The position numbers were made by a program, and so were the translations under genes. This document shows, piece after piece, positions 59,704-64,000 of a DNA stretch of 64,000 bases. The notes beneath the pieces were generated by a model. It did not search any database. It was not told the DNA's origin and saw only the letters and a list, made by a program, of their open reading frames with translations. Numbering within the stretch: the first letter of the stretch is position 1; each line of letters opens with the position of its first letter. This stretch comes from CAIRDP01 sp037138335 (GTDB lineage: Bacteria > Bacteroidota > Bacteroidia > Bacteroidales > FEN-979), in NCBI GenBank assembly GCA_037138335.1, contig JBAXIO010000005.1, positions 124,001 to 188,000 on the forward strand. Direction: 5' to 3'.

Positions 59704-60773
59704 GGCTTCCGTATCAGGATAAAGGAATGATTCAGGTCCAGGTAATGGTTGTAAATTAAAATTGTTTTAATGGCTCCTGGGCCCGGGGCCCTGATTACCG
59801 CAGCTTCCGGGACCCTCTGGTTCTTGATGATCATTGAAGACATCCAGAGTGCGAAGGCAGAGGAAGTCATGTATTCTCCGCTCAGGTGCTTCCATGCTGC
59901 AATGCCTGCATTGTTCAATGAGCCTGTAAGTTCATAATATGGTCCTGCGGATGAGGTGTCACCGTTAAACCCGCATACTGCCAGATCGATTGCTTCAGGA
60001 CTGGTTCCCGATCGTTCAAGAAATTCATTAAGGATACCGGGCAGGGCAAGAGGGCTTGCTTTACGGTTAAAGGTATGCAGTCCGGTTAAAACAGCATAAG
60101 TATGATCGCCGGGGGCGGATGAGAGGAGGAAGAAGGCCGATCCTTCACCCGCTATGCTTCCCCTTACTGTTGTCTTAAGCAAGTCAAACGTATCTGCCGG
60201 TTTCGTTCTCCAGTGGCCGAGCCGCCTGGTGATCTCAAAGGAGCCGTTGGTCAGTTCATCCATCCCGCCAGCCAAAACTGTTGAAGCCCTGCCGTTCCTC
60301 AACTGTATCATTGCATCCAGCAGGGCCGACTCAAAAGACCAGCCGCGGTGTACATAAGTGAAATTATAGTTATGGCATTTCAGAAGCAGGGCGATCTGGG
60401 CGGAAACGGTATTATGGGTCGACTGGATGAAAGAAGTAGGGGTGAGGAGTTCTTCCTTATTCCTGATCATTGTTGAAAGGAATTTTTCTGTATCCTCCAT
60501 GCAGCCCAGGCCGGTTCCCGTAATTATCGCATCAGGCATTTTGCATCCTGCATCTTCCAGGCATATCTTCGAAGATGCAATGCCCATCTTGATCAGCCTG
60601 CCCATTCTGCGGAGGATGTCGGGGCTAATAAAATCCCTGTAATTTGGCTCAATACATGCAAGCCGGTTTGACTGGACCCTGTTGACTTCGTCAAGGAAAC
60701 GGCTGCTGTCGGTTGTTTTCTGGGGCGATAAATTTCCCAGGCCGTTGATGTATATGGCATTTAAATTTGTCAT
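59700..60773 (-). CDS. Ketosynthase-like chain length factor (Cys replaced by Trp)
   Basis: About 357 residues from the ATG at 60773, 4 bp after the stop of the ketosynthase at 60778; the longer frame overlaps that gene. The fold is beta-ketoacyl synthase-like (IITGTGLGCMEDTEKFL, VLAGGMDELT), but the active-site Cys is Trp145 (VHRGWSFES), the HGTGT region is absent and no Lys-His motif follows. It is therefore the KSbeta/chain length factor partner of the adjacent ketosynthase. It sets chain length in a heterodimer. Its paralogue is at 62040-63095. Confidence 0.86.
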   Translation of the reverse strand: MTNLNAIYINGLGNLSPQKTTDSSRFLDEVNRVQSNRLACIEPNYRDFISPDILRRMGRLIKMGIASSKICLEDAGCKMPDAIITGTGLGCMEDTEKFLSTMIRNKEELLTPTSFIQSTHNTVSAQIALLLKCHNYNFTYVHRGWSFESALLDAMIQLRNGRASTVLAGGMDELTNGSFEITRRLGHWRTKPADTFDLLKTTVRGSIAGEGSAFFLLSSAPGDHTYAVLTGLHTFNRKASPLALPGILNEFLERSGTSPEAIDLAVCGFNGDTSSAGPYYELTGSLNNAGIAAWKHLSGEYMTSSAFALWMSSMIIKNQRVPEAAVIRAPGPGAIKTILIYNHYLDLNHSFILIRKP

Positions 60774-60777
60774 AGGA

Positions 60778-61992
60778 TCACCGGGAGTTATATTTTGATA
60801 ATAGCAGTGATGAGTTGTTCCCTCCGAATCCGAAAGAGTTTGACAGTACGTGTTCAACGGGTATATTCCTGAGAAGGCTTGTTACCGGCCGGATATAAAG
60901 TTCTTTCATGGGTGTGGCCCAGCGCAGGTTGGGGAAAATACAACTGTTCTGAACAGAGAGCAGGGATATTACAGCCTCAATCGCCCCGGCAGCGCCCAGG
61001 GTATGTCCTGTATAGGATTTTGTTGAACTGAAAGGGGGCACTGTATCTCCGAAGAGTTTCTGGACCGCAATACCTTCGCTGAGGTCATTGTTCTGTGTAC
61101 CTGTGCCATGAACGTTTATATAGCTGACGGCCGCGGGCTCAATACAACCCATCTCAAGAGCTTTGGCCATGGCGAGCCCGGCTCCAATGCCTTCAGGGGA
61201 AGAAGCCGTCTGGTGGTAGGCATCGTTTGCATTGCCGTAACCACTAACCAAACCGATAATTTCACGTCCTTCACGTATTGCAAGTTCTTCTGATTCCAAC
61301 ACAAGAAACGCAGCTCCTTCACCTATGGTAAGTCCGGCCCTCTCCTCATCAAAGGGACGGCAGCCTGTTTTATCGAGTATCATAAGGGTGTTAAAGCCGT
61401 TCAGGGTAAAACGGGTCACAGCATCGGTTCCCCCTGCAATGACCCTGTCGATAAGCCCGGCTTTGATCATCTCCGAAGCAAGCATGACCGCATTAGCGGA
61501 AGAGCTGCATGCTGTGCTTATCGTGGTGATAAAATCCCTGACACCCAGGTATTCGCCGATTTTCTCAGTGCTGTCGCCGCAGTCATGGGTAGCCACTTCT
61601 GAAATCCTGCCTTTTGAATTGTTTTCGAGGAAGAGGGGATAAAAATCCTCCGTACGGTCCATGCCGCCAACGGTGTTTGCCGAAATAAGGCCTGTCCTCA
61701 GCGATTGGCCCGGCTTAATCCTGGCCATTCCTGCCGCCTGGCGGGCTGCGGCCATTCCCAGAAGGCTTGTTCGCGAATAATTCTTTTTGTTTTTAAGACC
61801 AAGATGTTCCAGCAATTCAGCATTGGATCTCTTTACTTCGGCAAGGGGGAGCTTCCCTTTATAAATGGTGTCAAACCGGGTGATCTCTCCTATACCTGAG
61901 ATCCCGTCCAATAATGAACGCAGCACTTCACCGGCATTCATTCCAATGGAAGAGACAATTCCGTAACCTGTAACTACTACACGGATCCCCAT
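60778..61992 (-). CDS. Beta-ketoacyl-ACP synthase (KSalpha-like)
   Basis: 404 residues. All catalytic residues are present: Cys162 in ISTACSSSANAV, His in NVHGTGTQNN, Lys and His in SSTKSYTGHTLGAAGA, and GFGGNNSSLL at the C-terminus. It shares GLISANTVGGMD and DCGDSTEKIGEYLG with the ketosynthase at the right edge (GLISGTTVGGMD, DCADSTEKIADHLG), so the two are paralogues. It probably pairs with the chain-length-factor-like gene downstream to extend a polyene chain. Confidence 0.94.
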   Translation of the reverse strand: MGIRVVVTGYGIVSSIGMNAGEVLRSLLDGISGIGEITRFDTIYKGKLPLAEVKRSNAELLEHLGLKNKKNYSRTSLLGMAAARQAAGMARIKPGQSLRTGLISANTVGGMDRTEDFYPLFLENNSKGRISEVATHDCGDSTEKIGEYLGVRDFITTISTACSSSANAVMLASEMIKAGLIDRVIAGGTDAVTRFTLNGFNTLMILDKTGCRPFDEERAGLTIGEGAAFLVLESEELAIREGREIIGLVSGYGNANDAYHQTASSPEGIGAGLAMAKALEMGCIEPAAVSYINVHGTGTQNNDLSEGIAVQKLFGDTVPPFSSTKSYTGHTLGAAGAIEAVISLLSVQNSCIFPNLRWATPMKELYIRPVTSLLRNIPVEHVLSNSFGFGGNNSSLLLSKYNSR

Positions 61993-62014
61993 GCGATCTG
62001 AAAAATTTGAGCTG

Positions 62015-62022
62015 CAAATTTA
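62015..62022 (-). promoter_or_regulatory. Possible -7 element before the second ketosynthase
   Basis: TAAATTTG (62022-62015) on the minus strand fits TAnnTTTG in the 47-bp gap upstream of the ketosynthase ATG at 61992. No TTG is present at the right distance. It could be an internal promoter between the two KS/CLF pairs. Confidence 0.3.
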
Positions 62023-62039
62023 GGAAAATTCCGGAGGTA

Positions 62040-63095
62040 TTACCTCCTGACCAGGATAAAGGAATGATCTGTATCCCTGAAGTGGTTGTGGATCAGGATA
62101 GTTTGAAGTTTCCCTGGGGCCGATGGAATAGTTATAAGGGAAGAGGGGATATACTGTTTCCTGAGAATATTCGCCGCAACAAAAAGGGCGAATCCCGAAA
62201 CGGTATGATATTCGCCGCAAAGATGCTTGTAAAGCATCCTGGATGCCGAGGGGAGCGCCTTCATCATCACTTCATTACATATCTTGTCATGTTCATCATA
62301 CCCGTTGTTTCCCATCATGACCAGGTCTACGTCTTCGGGCCTGAGGCCTTGTTCGGTAACAAACCTTACGACAGCTTCAGCGGTTTGTTCGGTAGAAGAG
62401 GGCTTGTAAAGGGTTTCAACAGCCGAAAGACTGGCATAGGTTTTTTCATTCCGTTCTTTTGAAATGCTGAAATAGGCTGCACCTTCACCTGCTAGGGCGC
62501 CTGGCAGGGGGCTTGACCATAAGTCCAGGTTACTGACTGCTTCCATCTTCCATAAGCCAAGTCTCCTGATAATAGTAAGATGATTCAGGGTCATCTCATC
62601 AATCCCGCCGGTAAGAATATTTTGGGCGGAGCCTTCATCTATTTGAAGAAGTGCATCAATTAAGCAGCTCTCAAGGGAGAAACAGCGATGAACATAAGTT
62701 GAATTGTACTGGTGGCACTTCAGGTTTATTGCAATCTGGGAACTAATGGTATTATATGTAGATTGTATGAAAGGGGTGGGGTTGAGAAATTTCTCCTCTT
62801 TCGTGAGCTCCCCCAGTATCTTCTCAGTGTCTTCAACACTTCCTAAACCGGTTCCCGTTATGATGGCATCCGGCACTTCCAGGCCTGCATCCAGCATGCA
62901 CATTTTGGCGGAGCTTATACCCATTTTGATCAGCCGGCTGAGTCTCCTTGAGGCAATGGGATCGATATATTGCTTATAAACCGGCTCAATCGATTTCATG
63001 AATTCGGAAGTATGTTCTATGACCGGCTCGAGAAAAGCGGAACCGGGAAGGGTATCCTGGGGCGAGATAATGCCTATACCGTTAATGTACGCCAT
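62040..63095 (-). CDS. Ketosynthase-like chain length factor (degenerate active site)
   Basis: 351 residues. KS-like fold with IITGTGLGSVEDTEKIL and ILTGGIDEMT. At the nucleophile position the sequence is VHRCFSLES: a Cys lies one residue before the aligned position, where Phe replaces the catalytic residue, and no HGTGT or GHT motif follows. It is a paralogue of 59700-60773 and pairs with the ketosynthase at the right edge, whose stop it overlaps by 14 bp. It should act as a chain length factor. Confidence 0.85.
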   Translation of the reverse strand: MAYINGIGIISPQDTLPGSAFLEPVIEHTSEFMKSIEPVYKQYIDPIASRRLSRLIKMGISSAKMCMLDAGLEVPDAIITGTGLGSVEDTEKILGELTKEEKFLNPTPFIQSTYNTISSQIAINLKCHQYNSTYVHRCFSLESCLIDALLQIDEGSAQNILTGGIDEMTLNHLTIIRRLGLWKMEAVSNLDLWSSPLPGALAGEGAAYFSISKERNEKTYASLSAVETLYKPSSTEQTAEAVVRFVTEQGLRPEDVDLVMMGNNGYDEHDKICNEVMMKALPSASRMLYKHLCGEYHTVSGFALFVAANILRKQYIPSSLITIPSAPGKLQTILIHNHFRDTDHSFILVRR

Positions 63096-64000
63096 GTTTC
63101 TTAAAAATCAGGGTACTGTCATTTCCACCAAAGCCAAAGGAATTGCTCATTACCAGTTTAATATCAACGCCTCTTATAATTTCCCCCGCCGGCTGAAATT
63201 TTAGTTCAGGCATGGGGTTTGAAAAGTTCATGTTAGGCCATATAATACCTTGCTGCATGCCAAGTATAGAGATTATTGCCTCGGCAGAGCCGGCGGCCGA
63301 AGTCATATGGCCGGTGAAGGGTTTGGTTGAACTTACATACGGGATCTTCCCGGTGAACAGCTTCTCAATGGCCCGTCCTTCCGAAAGGTCGTTATTGTCG
63401 GTTCCCGTGCCGTGCGCGTTGATATAATCAATGGCATCAGGGGTTTCCCCGCTCATATCCAGGGCCTTTTTCATCGCCAGGTAGGCCCCGGCTCCGTCGG
63501 GGGAGGAGGCAGTCTGGTGAAAGGCTTCACAGGCATTGCCGTAACCAACAAGCTCGCAAAGAACAGGGTTCCCTGTTTTTTGATTGGTCTCTTCAGTTTC
63601 AAGAACAAGATATGCTGCACCCTCTCCCAGGTTAATCCCGTTACGTGTCGCATCGAACGGCCTGCAGGGAAATTTATCCAGTATCTTTAAGGCATTAAAC
63701 CCGTTGAGGTGAAACCTGGTCAGGGATTCGGTACCTCCTGCAACAGCACAGTCAAGCTTACCTGCCTTCATCATCCTTGCGGCAAACCCGATTGAATTGG
63801 CTGCCGACGAACAGGCAGTACTGATTGTTGTCATAAATCCCTTAAGCCCCAGGTGGTCAGCGATTTTTTCAGTGCTGTCGGCACAATCATAGGTTTCAAT
63901 AAACCTGTTTTTGCTGTCGTTGGTAAGAAAATCCTGGTAATATTTCTCACATTCATCCATGCCACCAACTGTAGTGCCTGAAATCAATCCGATATTAAGG
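63082..64000 (-). CDS. Beta-ketoacyl-ACP synthase, N-terminus beyond the right edge
   Basis: About 306 residues are visible and roughly the first 97 are outside the window, judged from the paralogue at 60778-61992. The frame is open to base 64000. Catalytic Cys in ISTACSSAANSI, His in NAHGTGTDNN and in TGHMTSAAGSAE, Lys in SSTKPFTGH, and NSFGFGGNDSTL. An active KSalpha-like enzyme and partner of the chain-length-factor-like gene at 62040. The locus must continue to the right. Confidence 0.93.
   Translation of the reverse strand, partial: LNIGLISGTTVGGMDECEKYYQDFLTNDSKNRFIETYDCADSTEKIADHLGLKGFMTTISTACSSAANSIGFAARMMKAGKLDCAVAGGTESLTRFHLNGFNALKILDKFPCRPFDATRNGINLGEGAAYLVLETEETNQKTGNPVLCELVGYGNACEAFHQTASSPDGAGAYLAMKKALDMSGETPDAIDYINAHGTGTDNNDLSEGRAIEKLFTGKIPYVSSTKPFTGHMTSAAGSAEAIISILGMQQGIIWPNMNFSNPMPELKFQPAGEIIRGVDIKLVMSNSFGFGGNDSTLIFKKHGVH

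Noticed and set aside
26110..64000. Ladderane biosynthesis, because radical SAM, CrtI-like and FAS II genes occur together
   Set aside because: Those gene types together are only a hypothesis for ladderanes in anammox bacteria. The MMPL, LolA and KS/CLF parts fit aryl polyene-type loci better.
1..64000. CRISPR array, tRNA, rRNA, integrase or insertion sequence
   Set aside because: No regularly spaced repeats, cloverleaf-sized sequence, transposase or integrase motifs were seen; gaps are all under 120 bp.

Overview
The window looks like chromosomal DNA from a free-living member of the Bacteroidota, probably Bacteroidales-like; no rRNA or taxonomic marker is present to fix the genus. The evidence is a SusC-like TonB receptor with a carboxypeptidase-regulatory N-terminus, poor Shine-Dalgarno sequences, and repeated matches to the Bacteroidota housekeeping promoter (TTG, 20-21 bp, TAnnTTTG). 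Genes are packed tightly, with many ATGA/GTGA/TAATG junctions. No gap exceeds 120 bp. I saw no tRNA, rRNA, CRISPR or IS element.

Region 1 (1-15.6 kb, all minus strand) is a Wzx/Wzy-type exopolysaccharide operon. From its promoter it reads: a CheY-like receiver, a sugar-phosphate transferase with a degenerate receiver domain, a short TolC-like protein, a Wzz/BY-kinase-like protein with a LysM domain, flippase, polymerase, a 42-residue membrane peptide, and seven glycosyltransferases. Six of the seven form three adjacent paralogous pairs.

Region 2 (15.7-26 kb) is mostly housekeeping: mutL, two rhomboid proteases, an endonuclease/exonuclease/phosphatase protein and uvrB in one operon, then a GroES-like protein, a DUF6580-type membrane protein, an amidohydrolase lipoprotein and a small exported protein, with a near-perfect bidirectional terminator.

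Region 3 (26.1 kb to the right edge) is one large biosynthetic locus of at least 38 kb, cut by the window end. Its chassis resembles aryl polyene/flexirubin loci: ketosynthase plus chain-length-factor-like pairs, ACPs, FabZ-like dehydratase, 4HBT thioesterase, LolA-like protein and lipoprotein, an MMPL-acyltransferase-methyltransferase fusion, GT2-DUF2062, a C45 acyltransferase, a CrtI-like oxidoreductase, a BtrH-like acyltransferase and a PaaK-like ligase. Onto this are added parts I do not associate with those pathways: four cobalamin-type radical SAM proteins (one fused to a 3-hydroxyacyl-CoA dehydrogenase), two crotonases, a KAS III-like protein lacking two of three catalytic residues, an acyltransferase with an altered substrate pocket, a c-type haem protein and a sulfotransferase. 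No FabG-type ketoreductase and no ammonia-lyase is visible.

The simplest reading is a polyunsaturated, possibly aryl-capped and sulfated, outer-membrane lipid or pigment. Ketosynthases would extend the chain, the HAD half of the fusion would reduce and the crotonases/FabZ would dehydrate. Radical SAM and CrtI-like enzymes would tailor it, and MMPL, LolA and lipoprotein would move it to the outer membrane. The product and the roles of the unusual enzymes are inference.
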